NCBI RefSeq assembly: GCF_000519085.1 | Contig: NZ_KI912577.1 | Location: forward strand, 1,617,331 to 1,681,330 | Direction: 5' to 3' | Source of the DNA: Methylobacterium sp. 10 | GTDB taxonomy: Bacteria; Pseudomonadota; Alphaproteobacteria; Rhizobiales; Beijerinckiaceae | Length of the DNA: 64,000 nucleotides | In this document: positions 52,831 through 61,656 of the stretch, in pieces | Layout: every line of letters begins with the position of its first letter | Numbering within the stretch: position 1 is the first letter of the stretch | Position numbers and translations under genes: made by a program | Notes under the pieces: model-generated | Seen by the model: only the letters and a program-made list of their open reading frames with translations | Databases searched by the model: none | What the model was told of the DNA's origin: nothing

Positions 52831-53076
52831 ATGAAGAAGCTGATTCTCGCGCTTGCCATGGTCGGAAGCCTCGGCGCCGGCGCCCTCGCGACGAGCGCTT
52901 CGGCCGCGCCCGGCGCCCCGATGGGCGTCACCTCCTCCGAGACCGTCACCCCCGTGCGGATGCACCGTGGGGAGCACCGGATGCATCGCCGTATGCACCG
53001 TCGTCACCACATGCGCATGCACCGCAACCACATGCGTCACCGCATGATGCACCACCGCCGCATGCACCGCATGTGA
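52831..53076 (+). CDS. His/Met/Arg-rich small exported protein
   Basis: An 81-residue protein with a signal peptide (MKKLILALAMVGSLGAGALA, cleavage after ASA near residue 25). A short neutral stretch is followed by a C-terminal half made almost wholly of His, Met and Arg in MHR-type repeats (MHRGEHRMHRRMH and onward). I count 13 His and 13 Met in the last 39 residues. Such tails bind Cu, Ni or Zn. No family name is certain. A strong terminator follows, so it is a single-gene unit. The tail could also bind anions. Confidence 0.7.
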   Translation: MKKLILALAMVGSLGAGALATSASAAPGAPMGVTSSETVTPVRMHRGEHRMHRRMHRRHHMRMHRNHMRHRMMHHRRMHRM

Positions 53077-53100
53077 TCGCAGCAGCGATCTGAACGACGA

Positions 53101-53127
53101 AAGGGCCCTGACGGGCCCTTTTTTTTG
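53101..53127 (+). terminator. Rho-independent terminator
   Basis: AAAGGGCCC and GGGCCCTTT form a 9-bp stem with a TGAC loop followed by a T-run, 25 nt after the His/Met-rich gene. Confidence 0.9.
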
Positions 53128-53347
53128 GACCATCGGATGTCTTCGCGCATCGAATCGAAGAGAGCGCCGTGTTGCGGTGCATCACGCGCTGAGTCTCGGA
53201 AGACTCTCCGCAGGTACTGTGGACCTCTCGGAATGGTACGCTCGGAGGAGCGCCACCTGCGTACCCGGATGGGTGGAGCACGAGCGCAACCCGATCCGGG
53301 GTCCAGCGGATCAATGTCGTGAAGTGTCTATTCGGCCAAAGCGAGTA

Positions 53348-54913
53348 TCAGAGCTTCGGCGTCGCCTTCACCGCGCCATCCTTTACCAGGCCGTCCTTGG
53401 CCGTGGCCTCCTTGGCGGGGGCGGCCTTGGCCGCCTGAGGTTTTCCGGCCTTCGCGGGCTCGGCCGCGATCTTGGCCTTCTGTCCCACGGCGCCGGTCAC
53501 CGTCGGCACCGTGATCGCGTGGGCGGTATGGATGGCCTTGCCGGATTTAGGTGCCGGCTGGATCGTCTCAGGGGCCGCGGCGGCTGCCGGGATCGTGGCG
53601 GCGTCGGCTGACGGAGTCGCGGGCGTCGGTGAGGCTTTGCCGGTGAAGAGACTGCCCAGGACCTTCGTGTACGAGGGTGAATCCACATCGGCATCGGCCA
53701 CCAGGATGCGCGTCGGCGTCGCGGCTTTCAACGGTTCGGGCGCCGCGTTCGTCTTTGCGACGACGCTGCCGGGCTTGGTCTTGTCGGACGCCCCCTTGAG
53801 GGCTGCCGCTGCGGCCTTGGTCGGGATCGGAGCCTCGGCGGAGGCCAGCATCACCGGCCGTCCCTTGGCATCCACCTCGACCTCCCTCTCGCCGGCGGCC
53901 AGGCTCTCGGGCCGGCTCACCTCGCCGAGATGGTGGCGGGCGTATTCCTTGGGGTCGTAGGGCGCCTCCGGCTCGTCCTTCTTCGTCAGGTTGGCGAAGG
54001 CCATGGTCGAGGCGGGTGCCTGCGGCCGGAAGACCGGATTCTGGCCGCCATCGTCATAGACGACCCTGGTCGCCGGTGTGCCCTTGGCGATGAGTTCGGC
54101 GATCTGCTGGTTGTCGTGGGCGCGCTTCTCGGCGACGAGCGTGTCTACCTTCGGCGAGCATGAGCCGGCGGCCACGTCCTGTCCGCCGAAGACGTAGCGT
54201 GTGCCGCAGACGTTGACGCGCGGCTCTTCGCGCATGGCCTCGAAATAATCCGAGCCTTCCTTCAGGTTCTTCCAGAACGGCGCGTTGGGGTCGTTGCGAT
54301 ACTTGGCGAAGTTCGTGGCCGTCATCCGGAACGGATAGGACTGGAACTGGAAGGCGCGCTGCCCGCCGGCGAAGGAATCACGCGCCAGAGCGTAGAGCTC
54401 ACCCATGGACTCGTCGGTCATGGCGAAACAGCCTGAGGACGAGCAGGTACCGTGCACCATGATGTAGTTGCCGGTCCGGCCGTTGGCCCGGTCGTAGTTG
54501 TTCGGGTAGCCGGTATCGAAGGAGAGATAATAGGACGAGTTCGGGTTCATCTGCCCCGGCGTCACCGTGTAGAACCCCTCGGGAGCCTGCCGGTCGCCCT
54601 GTTTGGTCTTGGGGCCGAGTTGCCCCGACCAGCGGCAGATCGGGAAGGTCTTGAGGAGCGCGTACTGGCCGTTCGTGCCGCGCTTCCAAACCTCCATCTC
54701 CGCTTCCTTCTTATAGGCGCGGATCAGGATGGGGTCGTTGGCGGACATGCCCTTCTGGGCCATCAGTGCCAGGGTCTTGGCCGGAACGGGTGTGAGGGCG
54801 CGTAGCGGCACGCCGCCGCCCATCGAGCCATCCTGGCAAGCAGTGAGGGAGAGAGCAAGCGCAACGACACCGGCAGCCGTAGCCAAGCGTAGAGCCAGCG
54901 GGCGCAAAGCCAT
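53348..54913 (-). CDS. L,D-transpeptidase lipoprotein with long Ala/Pro/Lys tail
   Basis: A 521-residue lipoprotein: the leader ends in the lipobox LTAC (Cys26). The catalytic YkuD-type domain spans about 50-200, with the active-site block NYIMVHGTCSSSGCFAMTDESM (His and Cys). FYTVTPGQMNPNSSYYLSF is close to YafK-like murein L,D-transpeptidases that cross-link or modify peptidoglycan in the periplasm. The last ~170 residues are Ala/Pro/Lys-rich low-complexity sequence, much longer than the usual ~250-residue family, perhaps a periplasm-spanning or wall-binding tail. The ATG at 54913 gives the best lipoprotein signal. Confidence 0.87.
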   Translation of the reverse strand: MALRPLALRLATAAGVVALALSLTACQDGSMGGGVPLRALTPVPAKTLALMAQKGMSANDPILIRAYKKEAEMEVWKRGTNGQYALLKTFPICRWSGQLGPKTKQGDRQAPEGFYTVTPGQMNPNSSYYLSFDTGYPNNYDRANGRTGNYIMVHGTCSSSGCFAMTDESMGELYALARDSFAGGQRAFQFQSYPFRMTATNFAKYRNDPNAPFWKNLKEGSDYFEAMREEPRVNVCGTRYVFGGQDVAAGSCSPKVDTLVAEKRAHDNQQIAELIAKGTPATRVVYDDGGQNPVFRPQAPASTMAFANLTKKDEPEAPYDPKEYARHHLGEVSRPESLAAGEREVEVDAKGRPVMLASAEAPIPTKAAAAALKGASDKTKPGSVVAKTNAAPEPLKAATPTRILVADADVDSPSYTKVLGSLFTGKASPTPATPSADAATIPAAAAAPETIQPAPKSGKAIHTAHAITVPTVTGAVGQKAKIAAEPAKAGKPQAAKAAPAKEATAKDGLVKDGAVKATPKL

Positions 54914-55292
54914 GGGGAACCCCGTCCTCATTCATGCGCTCGCGGGATCTCGCCCGTCGAACGCCACTCCCCAACCCAATAGCGTCGTTAAACTTACCCG
55001 GTTGTTACCGCAAGAAGACGCAAATGGCCGGCGCGGCGAGATGTGGATTTCGCTGGCTTCCTCAGTGTGAGCAACACATTGCCGCAAAGTGTCGGTCGGC
55101 ATCGACGGTCAGGGGGGCCGGCCGGAAGGCAACCGATTTGATTCCACTGGTATTTCCGCTTCCGGCATGGGGCGCGTGGAGGCATGGCGCTCAGAGCGGG
55201 GAGCTCCGGACCAGCGGGCAGGGCGGAATTTAACAGTGTCCTTATCGGTTCCCTGAACATGATGCGCCAAAACGACGCATCACAGGTCGAAC
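54914..55292. other. Intergenic region, no gene seen
   Basis: This 379-bp stretch lies between the accA stop and the L,D-transpeptidase start, both on the minus strand. It should hold the L,D-transpeptidase promoter and accA terminator. I found no clear hairpin with a T-run and no coding frame. Confidence 0.5.
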
Positions 55293-56255
55293 CTATAGTT
55301 TGCGGCCGATATCGAGGAACTTCGCCGCCCGTCGGTCGCGGATCTCGTCGGGGCTCAGGCCGTCGAATTCGGCCAGCGCCTTGGCCACGGCCCTGCCCGT
55401 GTTGGCGATCGCTGCGTCGCGGCCGCGATGGGCGCCGCCGGTGGCTTCCGGGATGATGCCGTCGATGATTCCGAGGCGTAGGAGATCCTGGGCCGTGATC
55501 TTCATGGCGGTAGCCGCATCCGCCGCCCGGCCCTGGTCGCGCCAGAGGATCGAGGCCGCGCCCTCGGGGGAGATGACGCCGTAGATCGCGTGTTCGAGCA
55601 TAAGGACGCGGTTGGCGGTGGCGAGCGCGATGGCGCCCCCCGAGCCGCCTTCCCCGATCACCACGGCGACGTTGGGCACGCCGAGGCCGAGGCAGGTCTC
55701 GGTGGAGCGGGCGATGGCCTCGGCCTGGCCGCGCTCTTCCGCCTCGATGCCGGGAAAGGCACCGGCCGTATCGACGAAGGCGAGGACGGGAAGGCCGAAC
55801 CGGTCGGCCATCTCCATCAGCCGCACCGCCTTGCGGTAGCCTTCGGGCTTGGCCATTCCGAAATTGTGGCGCAGGCGGCTCTCGGTGGTGGAGCCCTTCT
55901 CCTGGCCGAGCACACAGACGGCGCGGCCCTCGAAACGGCCGAAACCGGCGACGATGGCCTGGTCCTCACCGTAATGGCGGTCCCCGGCCAGGGGCGTGAA
56001 CTCGGTGATCAGGCCGGCGCAGTAATCGATGAAGTGCGGCCGCTGCGGATGGCGAGCCACCTGCGTCTTCTGCCAGGGCGTCAGGGTGGCGTAGATGTCC
56101 GACAGGGCGGCGGCGGCCTTGCCTTCGAGACGGCCGACCTCCTCGCTGATGGAGACCGCCCCGTCGCGGGCGGCCAGGGTCCTCAGCTCCTCCAGCTTGG
56201 ATTCGAGCTCGGCCACCGGCTTCTCGAAATCGAGATAGGAGCGCGTCACCGACAT
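55293..56255 (-). CDS. accA: Acetyl-CoA carboxylase carboxyltransferase alpha subunit
   Basis: A 320-residue carboxyltransferase subunit that, with AccD, moves the carboxyl group from biotin to acetyl-CoA to form malonyl-CoA. It begins SYLDFEKPVAELESKLEELR and has DRHYGEDQAIVAGFGRFEG, FGMAKPEGYRKAVRLM, FVDTAGAFPGIEAEERGQ, GEGGSGGAIALA and GVISPEGAASILWRD. Length is normal. It stands alone on the minus strand, divergent from the patatin operon, and complements the fab genes at 33-36 kb. Confidence 0.95.
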   Translation of the reverse strand: MSVTRSYLDFEKPVAELESKLEELRTLAARDGAVSISEEVGRLEGKAAAALSDIYATLTPWQKTQVARHPQRPHFIDYCAGLITEFTPLAGDRHYGEDQAIVAGFGRFEGRAVCVLGQEKGSTTESRLRHNFGMAKPEGYRKAVRLMEMADRFGLPVLAFVDTAGAFPGIEAEERGQAEAIARSTETCLGLGVPNVAVVIGEGGSGGAIALATANRVLMLEHAIYGVISPEGAASILWRDQGRAADAATAMKITAQDLLRLGIIDGIIPEATGGAHRGRDAAIANTGRAVAKALAEFDGLSPDEIRDRRAAKFLDIGRKL

Positions 56256-56536
56256 CGGTCAGAGATCCTTGTTCGTCGCCGTCGGCGCGCCGTGGGGCCG
56301 TGCCGGGCATGACGGCGGCGGGAGGCGTCCGGGGCGGGCGGGAAAAGCCGCGGCTGGCCCGGCGGTGTTGGCGAAGGAACACCGCCTGTCAACCATCCCG
56401 GTTTTCCGAGCCCGCCTTCGCAGTGCGGGACGATGGTCATCGGCTCGGCCTTGGGTCATGGTGCCGTGATCGTTCGACGTCCACCCTGCTTAACCGGTGA
56501 ACGGCGTCGAGGGACGTCCTTGAGAGGTCCGCGCCC

Positions 56537-57655
56537 GTGACAGAGTTTTCCAGCGGTGAGTCCCATGTCCTCGTGCTCCAGGGCGGCGGGGCTCTCGGCT
56601 CCTATCAGGCCGGCATCTACGAGATACTGGCGGCGGAGGCCATCGCGCCCGATTGGGTGGCGGGCATCTCCATCGGCGCCATCAATGCCGCCCTGATCGC
56701 CGGCAACCCGCCCGAGCGCCGCGTGGAGCGGCTGAAGGCGTTCTGGGAGCAGGTCTCTTCCGGCGTGATGGGCTCGCCCTGGTTCCCCGGTGAGCAGGCG
56801 CGGGCGGCCTTCAACGAGGCCAGCGCCAATTGGATCGCCACTGTGGGCGTGCCCGGTTTCTTCAAGCCGCGCTTTCCCCCGGCCACCCTCTACCCACCCG
56901 GCGCGCCGGAAGCGCTGAGCTATTACGACACCGCTCCGCTGAAGGCGACGCTGGAACGACTCGTGGATTTCGACCTCATCAACGAGGGCCGGACCCGGCT
57001 CAGCATCGGTGCGGTCAACGTGCGCACCGGCAACTTCGTCTATTTCGACAACCGCTGCGACCGGATCACGGCGGAGCACATCATGGCTTCGGGCGCGCTA
57101 CCGCCGGGCTTTCCACCGGTGACCATCGACGGCGAGCAGTATTGGGACGGCGGCATCGTCTCGAACACACCGTTGCAGTACATCCTCGACGAGGAGCGCA
57201 CCCGCGACCTCGTGGTCTATCAGGTCGACCTGTTCGCAGCGCGCGGGCCGATGCCCCGCACTCTCATCGAATCGGCAGAGCGCGAGAAGGACATCCGCTT
57301 CTCGAGCCGCACCCGGCTCAACACCGACAAGAATCTCGAAGCCCGCAGGGCGAAAGCCGCGTTCCGGCGCCTCGCCGAGAAGCTGCCGCCGGAGCTGATG
57401 AGCGACGAGGACGTCACCTACCTGCGCCAGGTCACCCACGCCAACTTCACCACGGTGATGCAGCTGATCTACCGGCGGAAGGCCTATGAGGGGAACTCGA
57501 AGGATTACGAGTTCTCCCGCGCCACCATGCTCGAACATTGGGCGGCGGGTGCCGGTGACATGCGCCGCTCTCTGCGCTCCCCCGACTGGCGCAACCGGGT
57601 GCAGGACGAGACCGGTGTCGCCGTGTTCGACCTGACGCGGGACGCCCGTGACTGA
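56537..57655 (+). CDS. Patatin-like phospholipase with DUF3734
   Basis: A 372-residue patatin-fold hydrolase. It has the oxyanion loop QGGGALGSYQAG, the nucleophile in WVAGISIGAINAALI and the catalytic Asp in YWDGGIVSNTP, followed by a DUF3734 C-terminal region (DVTYLRQVTHANFTTVMQLIYRRK and ATMLEHWAAGAGDMRRSL). The start is a GTG at 56537. Genes for acetoacetate decarboxylase and 3-hydroxybutyrate dehydrogenase follow at 35 and 26 nt, so a role in mobilising polyhydroxybutyrate or a related lipid store is plausible but unproven. Confidence 0.88.
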   Translation: MTEFSSGESHVLVLQGGGALGSYQAGIYEILAAEAIAPDWVAGISIGAINAALIAGNPPERRVERLKAFWEQVSSGVMGSPWFPGEQARAAFNEASANWIATVGVPGFFKPRFPPATLYPPGAPEALSYYDTAPLKATLERLVDFDLINEGRTRLSIGAVNVRTGNFVYFDNRCDRITAEHIMASGALPPGFPPVTIDGEQYWDGGIVSNTPLQYILDEERTRDLVVYQVDLFAARGPMPRTLIESAEREKDIRFSSRTRLNTDKNLEARRAKAAFRRLAEKLPPELMSDEDVTYLRQVTHANFTTVMQLIYRRKAYEGNSKDYEFSRATMLEHWAAGAGDMRRSLRSPDWRNRVQDETGVAVFDLTRDARD

Positions 57656-57690
57656 CCCCGCACCGACCTTCTACCCGGGAGCCCCCACGC

Positions 57691-58434
57691 ATGACCCGCG
57701 ACGAGATCCTGCACGTCCCCTCTATGCCCGCCTTCAGCCCGAGCTATCCGCGCGGGCCGTATCGCTTTCTCAGGCGCGAATACCTCATCATCACCTACGA
57801 GACGGATGCGGAAGCCCTGCGCCGGGCGCTGCCCGAGCCCCTCGAGCCGCACCCGGAGAACCTCGTCTACTACGAGTGGATGAAGATGCCGGATTCCTCC
57901 GGCTTCGGCGATTACGAGGAGAGCGGCTCGGGCGCCATCGCCACCTATAAAGGCGAGGCCTGCAACTTCTCGATCCAGATGTATCTCGACGACGAGCCGC
58001 CGATCACCGCCGGCCGCGAGATCTGGGGCTTCCCGAAGAAATGGGGCGTGCCGCGCCTCAAGGTCACGAAGGACACCCTCACCGGCACCCTCCATTACGA
58101 CGAGGAGCGGGTGGCGATGGGCACCATGACCTACAAGCACAAGAGCCTGGAGAAGGAGCTCGACACGGTGAAGGCCGGCCTCGGCCGCCTCAACGTCAAT
58201 CTCAAACTCCTCCCCGACGTCACCGGCGCCCCGAAGGTGGCCCAGCTCGTGGGCTATCGCCTGGAGGACATCACCGTCCACGGCGCCTGGGACGGCGAGG
58301 CCCGCCTGGACCTCATCCCGCACGTGAACTGCCGGGTAGCGGACCTGCCGGTGAAGCGCATCGTCGGCGGTCGGCACATGATCGTCGACTTCACCTTGCC
58401 CTACGGGCAGGTGCTGCACGACTATCTCGCCTGA
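57691..58434 (+). CDS. adc: Acetoacetate decarboxylase
   Basis: A 247-residue enzyme that decarboxylates acetoacetate to acetone. The Schiff-base lysine is in GREIWGFPKKWGVPRL, the adjacent lysine lowering its pKa. Other blocks are LVYYEWMKMPDSSGFGDYEESG and CNFSIQMYLDDEPPITAG. It is the second gene of the patatin-adc-bdh operon. In some bacteria adc-like proteins act on other beta-keto acids, so acetone formation is the default, not proven. Confidence 0.9.
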   Translation: MTRDEILHVPSMPAFSPSYPRGPYRFLRREYLIITYETDAEALRRALPEPLEPHPENLVYYEWMKMPDSSGFGDYEESGSGAIATYKGEACNFSIQMYLDDEPPITAGREIWGFPKKWGVPRLKVTKDTLTGTLHYDEERVAMGTMTYKHKSLEKELDTVKAGLGRLNVNLKLLPDVTGAPKVAQLVGYRLEDITVHGAWDGEARLDLIPHVNCRVADLPVKRIVGGRHMIVDFTLPYGQVLHDYLA

Positions 58435-58460
58435 TCCCTCAGTAGACCCAAGAGGCTTCC

Positions 58461-59246
58461 ATGATCCTGACATCCAAGACCGCCATCGTCACGGGGTCCA
58501 CCAGCGGCATCGGCCTCGCCTATGCCCGCGCCTTCGCCAAGGAGGGCGCCAACGTCGTCATCAACGGTTTCGGCAAGCCCGAGGACATCGAGAAGGAGCG
58601 CGCCGGGATCGAGGCGGAATTCGGCGTGAAGGCGGCCTATTCCCCGGCCGACCTGACCAAGCCCGGCGAGATCGAGGGGCTGATCCGCCTGGGCGAAGAG
58701 ACCTTCGGCTCGGTCGACGTGCTCGTGAACAATGCCGGCGTCCAGTTCGTCTCGCCGATCGAGGATTTTCCGCCGGAGAAGTGGGAGCAGATCATCGCCC
58801 TCAACCTCTCCTCGGCCTTCTACACGATGCGCTATGCCATCCCCGGCATGAAGGCGCGCAAATGGGGCCGGATCATCAACACCGCTTCGGCGCATTCGCT
58901 GGTCGCCTCGCCGTTCAAGTCGGCCTATGTCTCGGCCAAGCACGGCATCGCCGGCCTCACTAAGACCGCCGCCCTCGAACTCGCCACCCACGGCATCACC
59001 GTGAACTGCATCTCGCCGGGCTACGTCTGGACGCCGCTGGTCGAGGCGCAGATCCCCGACACGATGAAGGCGCGGGGCCTGACCAAGGAGCAGGTCATGA
59101 ACGACGTGCTGTTGGCGGCCCAACCCACCAAGGAATTCGTGACGGTGGAGCAGGTGGCGGCGCTGGCCGTGTTCCTGTGTTCCGACCACGCCAGCCAGAT
59201 CACCGGTGCCAACATCCCGATGGATGGCGGCTGGACCGCGCAATAG
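58461..59246 (+). CDS. bdhA: 3-hydroxybutyrate dehydrogenase
   Basis: A 261-residue short-chain dehydrogenase oxidising 3-hydroxybutyrate to acetoacetate with NAD. It has VTGSTSGIGLAYARAF, VNNAGVQFVSPIEDFP, the catalytic Ser and Tyr-x3-Lys in TASAHSLVASPFKSAYVSAKHG, and the specificity region SPGYVWTPLVEAQIPD typical of the bdhA family. It ends an operon whose upstream members act on storage lipid and acetoacetate. Confidence 0.92.
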   Translation: MILTSKTAIVTGSTSGIGLAYARAFAKEGANVVINGFGKPEDIEKERAGIEAEFGVKAAYSPADLTKPGEIEGLIRLGEETFGSVDVLVNNAGVQFVSPIEDFPPEKWEQIIALNLSSAFYTMRYAIPGMKARKWGRIINTASAHSLVASPFKSAYVSAKHGIAGLTKTAALELATHGITVNCISPGYVWTPLVEAQIPDTMKARGLTKEQVMNDVLLAAQPTKEFVTVEQVAALAVFLCSDHASQITGANIPMDGGWTAQ

Positions 59247-59258
59247 GCGGCAAAGAAA

Positions 59259-59288
59259 GCCCTGTCTCGCCGGAAGGCGAGGCAGGGC
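59259..59288. terminator. Hairpin between convergent bdhA and CsbD-like genes
   Basis: GCCCTGTCTCGCC pairs with GGCGAGGCAGGGC (one T-G) around a GGAA loop. On the minus strand it is followed by TTTCTTTG, so it is best placed to end the CsbD-like transcript, and it may also end the bdhA operon. Confidence 0.75.
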
Positions 59289-59315
59289 GATCCACAGGCT
59301 ACGGGCCGTGAAGGC

Positions 59316-59660
59316 TCAGCGGCGGCCGTGCAGCAGCAGGGCGAGGCCGTAGCCGACGGCTCCGGCGATCACCAGGGCGATGAGCGGGTTCTCCTCGACG
59401 CGGCTCTCCACGGCGCGGGCGCCGTCGCGGACATAGGAGCCGCCGCGATCGTAGGCCTCGCCGGCGTAATCCGAAACGTTGTCGGCGACGTCGCGCAGGG
59501 TGTCCTTGGCCTGGCCGTAGACCTCCTGTGCGCGGCCTTCCGCCTCGCGGTAGCGGCCTTCAGCCGACGTCCGCGACGATCCGACGGCATCGCCGATGGC
59601 GCTCTGTGCGCGGCCGCCGAGGTCCTTGGCCGCTCCGACGACCCGATCCGTATCAACCAT
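59316..59660 (-). CDS. CsbD-like stress protein with C-terminal membrane anchor
   Basis: A 114-residue protein. The first part (VDTDRVVGAAKDLGGRAQSAIGDAVGS and YREAEGRAQEVYGQAKDTLRD) repeats the CsbD-type helical motif; the C-terminus (NPLIALVIAGAVGYGLALLLHGRR) is a single membrane helix as in ElaB/YqjD proteins. The combined architecture suggests a stress-related inner-membrane tail-anchored protein. An AAGGAGCA site precedes the ATG at 59660. I found no EcfG promoter upstream. Confidence 0.8.
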   Translation of the reverse strand: MVDTDRVVGAAKDLGGRAQSAIGDAVGSSRTSAEGRYREAEGRAQEVYGQAKDTLRDVADNVSDYAGEAYDRGGSYVRDGARAVESRVEENPLIALVIAGAVGYGLALLLHGRR

Positions 59661-59788
59661 TGGTCTGCTCCTTGAAAATCGAAGACGCGTGATCGGCGCT
59701 TCCAAGGCGGCGCCCGCATCCGATGGTCACAGAACGTGCGAAGTGGTCGAAGAGCACCATGGCGGTGCGTTTTTGTTGAGCGAGCGGT

Positions 59789-60421
59789 TTACGCAGGGGT
59801 CTGGCGCCGGGCGGCCACGAGCATCCGGCGCCCCACTTCGGCCACCGCCCGCGCCAACGTGGCGGAGGGATCGCGCCGGCCGATGGCCGGCCTGGTCCCG
59901 CGTCGCCAGCCGGGCTTTGCCGGAGGAATGTGCAGAAACAGGACCGGGCAGGTCTCCCCCAGGGCGCGGAAGTAGCTGGCATTGCAGAGGTAGCGCCCGG
60001 CATTCACGGACGGGATCGCGGCGACCCCGTGATTCTGCAGGGCCACGAGGGCGCGGTCCGCGATCGGCGCCCTGCGCTGCGCCGGCCCGTCCCGGTCGAG
60101 GCTGAGGGTCGCGGGCATTCGCCCCGATACGTCGGGAAACAGCCGGCTCGTCCGGTTGACGGCCCGGGCTTCCACGCGGACGCGCTTGGCTCGGCCGGCG
60201 ACGCCGATCATCAGCACGGCCGCCGGCCTCTCCGCGAGGGCCGGCTCCAGCATTTCGGGGATCGCCGCATAGGCAGTGCGCAGGATCATCAGGCGCACCG
60301 AAAACCCCGCAATGCCATGCCGGCCGAGATGTCCGACCTGCCGGGCGAGCGTCTCGCTCGGGTTGCGCGGCATGCCTGGAAAGGGGCCGAAGCCGGTGAC
60401 GAGGAGATGTCCCCGCGTCAC
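59789..60421 (-). CDS. pcp: Pyroglutamyl-peptidase I
   Basis: A 210-residue cysteine peptidase (C15) removing N-terminal pyroglutamate. The fold markers are LLVTGFGPFPGMPRNPSE, MIGVAGRAKRVRVEARAVN (catalytic Glu), the nucleophile Cys in VNAGRYLCNASYF and the His in VLFLHIPPAKP. The start is a GTG at 60421 that overlaps the meaB stop by four bases (GTGA), coupling translation. The pairing with meaB has no obvious metabolic link. Confidence 0.85.
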   Translation of the reverse strand: MTRGHLLVTGFGPFPGMPRNPSETLARQVGHLGRHGIAGFSVRLMILRTAYAAIPEMLEPALAERPAAVLMIGVAGRAKRVRVEARAVNRTSRLFPDVSGRMPATLSLDRDGPAQRRAPIADRALVALQNHGVAAIPSVNAGRYLCNASYFRALGETCPVLFLHIPPAKPGWRRGTRPAIGRRDPSATLARAVAEVGRRMLVAARRQTPA

Positions 60422-61410
60422 AGCCCGATCAGCGTCGCGATGGTCTCCGCCCCGGCGGCCGGGGAGGATTCGCCTCGTGCCACGCCGGCTTCCGCCTCCG
60501 CCGTCTGCTTGCGCACCTCGGGCGAGCCGACGAGGCGCTGGTGCAGGCGCTCGTGGACGAGGGCCCACATCCACTTCACGTCCTGCGCCCGGCGCTTCTT
60601 GACGATCTCTCCGGTGGCCGTGAGCTTGTTGCGGTGGTCGACCACCTTTTCCCACATCGCGTCGAGGCGCTTGTTGTTGAGCCCGGAGATCGTGACGACG
60701 GGGGGCGTCCAGCTCGAACTCGGTGCGCTGAGGATGTGGAGCGCGGCCCGGTATTCGCCGGCCGCCGCATTGGCCCGGCGCTCGCCCTCGCCGTCGTCGG
60801 CCTTGTTCACCGCGATCATGTCGGCGAGTTCGAGGATACCCTTCTTGATGCCCTGCAACTCGTCGCCGGCGCCGGGCAGCATCAGCACCAGGAAGAAATC
60901 GGTGAGATCGGCCACGGCCGTCTCGGACTGGCCGACGCCCACCGTCTCCACCAGGATGACGTCGAATCCCGCCGCCTCGCAGAGCAGCATGGTCTCGCGG
61001 GTCTTGGCGGCCACGCCCCCCAGCGTTCCCGAGGAGGGGGAGGGACGGATGAAGGCGTTGGGATCGAGTGCCAGCTGCGCCATCCGGGTCTTGTCGCCGA
61101 GGATAGACCCGCCGGTACGGCTGGAGGACGGGTCCACCGCCAGCACCGCGACCTTGTGCCCGGCGGCGGTGAGGTTGGCGCCGAGATTGTCGATGGTGGT
61201 GGATTTACCGACCCCCGGCACCCCGGTGATGCCGACGCGGATCGCGGTGCCGGTCTGCGGCAGCACCGCGTCGATGAGGTCGCGTGCCGCCGCCCGGTGA
61301 TCGGCCCGTTTCGATTCGGCCAGGGTGATCGCCCGCGCCAAAGCCGCACGGTCGCCCGCGAGCAACCGCTCGCGCAGGGAGTCGAGGTCGAGGGAAGGAG
61401 GAAGAGCCAT
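60418..61410 (-). CDS. meaB: Methylmalonyl-CoA mutase-associated GTPase MeaB
   Basis: A 330-residue G3E-type P-loop GTPase that protects and reloads adenosylcobalamin-dependent acyl-CoA mutases. It shows Walker A GVPGVGKST (about 63-71), AVLAVDPSSSRTGGSILGDKTRM, VETVGVGQSETAVADL and the NKAD specificity motif in MIAVNKADDGEGE. In Methylobacterium the gene is required for the ethylmalonyl-CoA pathway. The ATG at 61410 is preferred because AAGGGG stands just before it; a longer frame is in repeat-containing DNA. Confidence 0.93.
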   Translation of the reverse strand: MALPPSLDLDSLRERLLAGDRAALARAITLAESKRADHRAAARDLIDAVLPQTGTAIRVGITGVPGVGKSTTIDNLGANLTAAGHKVAVLAVDPSSSRTGGSILGDKTRMAQLALDPNAFIRPSPSSGTLGGVAAKTRETMLLCEAAGFDVILVETVGVGQSETAVADLTDFFLVLMLPGAGDELQGIKKGILELADMIAVNKADDGEGERRANAAAGEYRAALHILSAPSSSWTPPVVTISGLNNKRLDAMWEKVVDHRNKLTATGEIVKKRRAQDVKWMWALVHERLHQRLVGSPEVRKQTAEAEAGVARGESSPAAGAETIATLIGL

Positions 61411-61462
61411 GAGCCCCTTCATGCCGGGCCGGCCCGGTTTCGTCGAGGGGGCGCGTGTCGTC

Positions 61463-61507
61463 GCGCGGGAGTACCTGGCGCGGGAGTACCTGGCGCGGGA
61501 GTACCTG
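61463..61507. repeat. Three tandem 15-bp repeats upstream of meaB
   Basis: GCGCGGGAGTACCTG is repeated exactly three times head to tail, followed by a partial TACCTG. It ends about 53 bp before the meaB start. Exact identity suggests recent slippage and possible copy-number variation. Confidence 0.9.
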
Positions 61508-61656
61508 TACCTGCCGGGCCACGGACCGGCCTCTGCCCGCAATTCACATCCCCCTCCGCCACGCCCGCGCCCTGCCATGGTCACGATCGTCGCCGACAGG
61601 GTAGGACGAGAGAGCCGGGACCGAGCGCCGGGCCATCACGGGGCCGTCGACACGCC

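Noticed and set aside
61463-61507. Tandem repeat as a CRISPR array
   Set aside because: Units are contiguous 15-mers with no spacers, and no cas genes are present.
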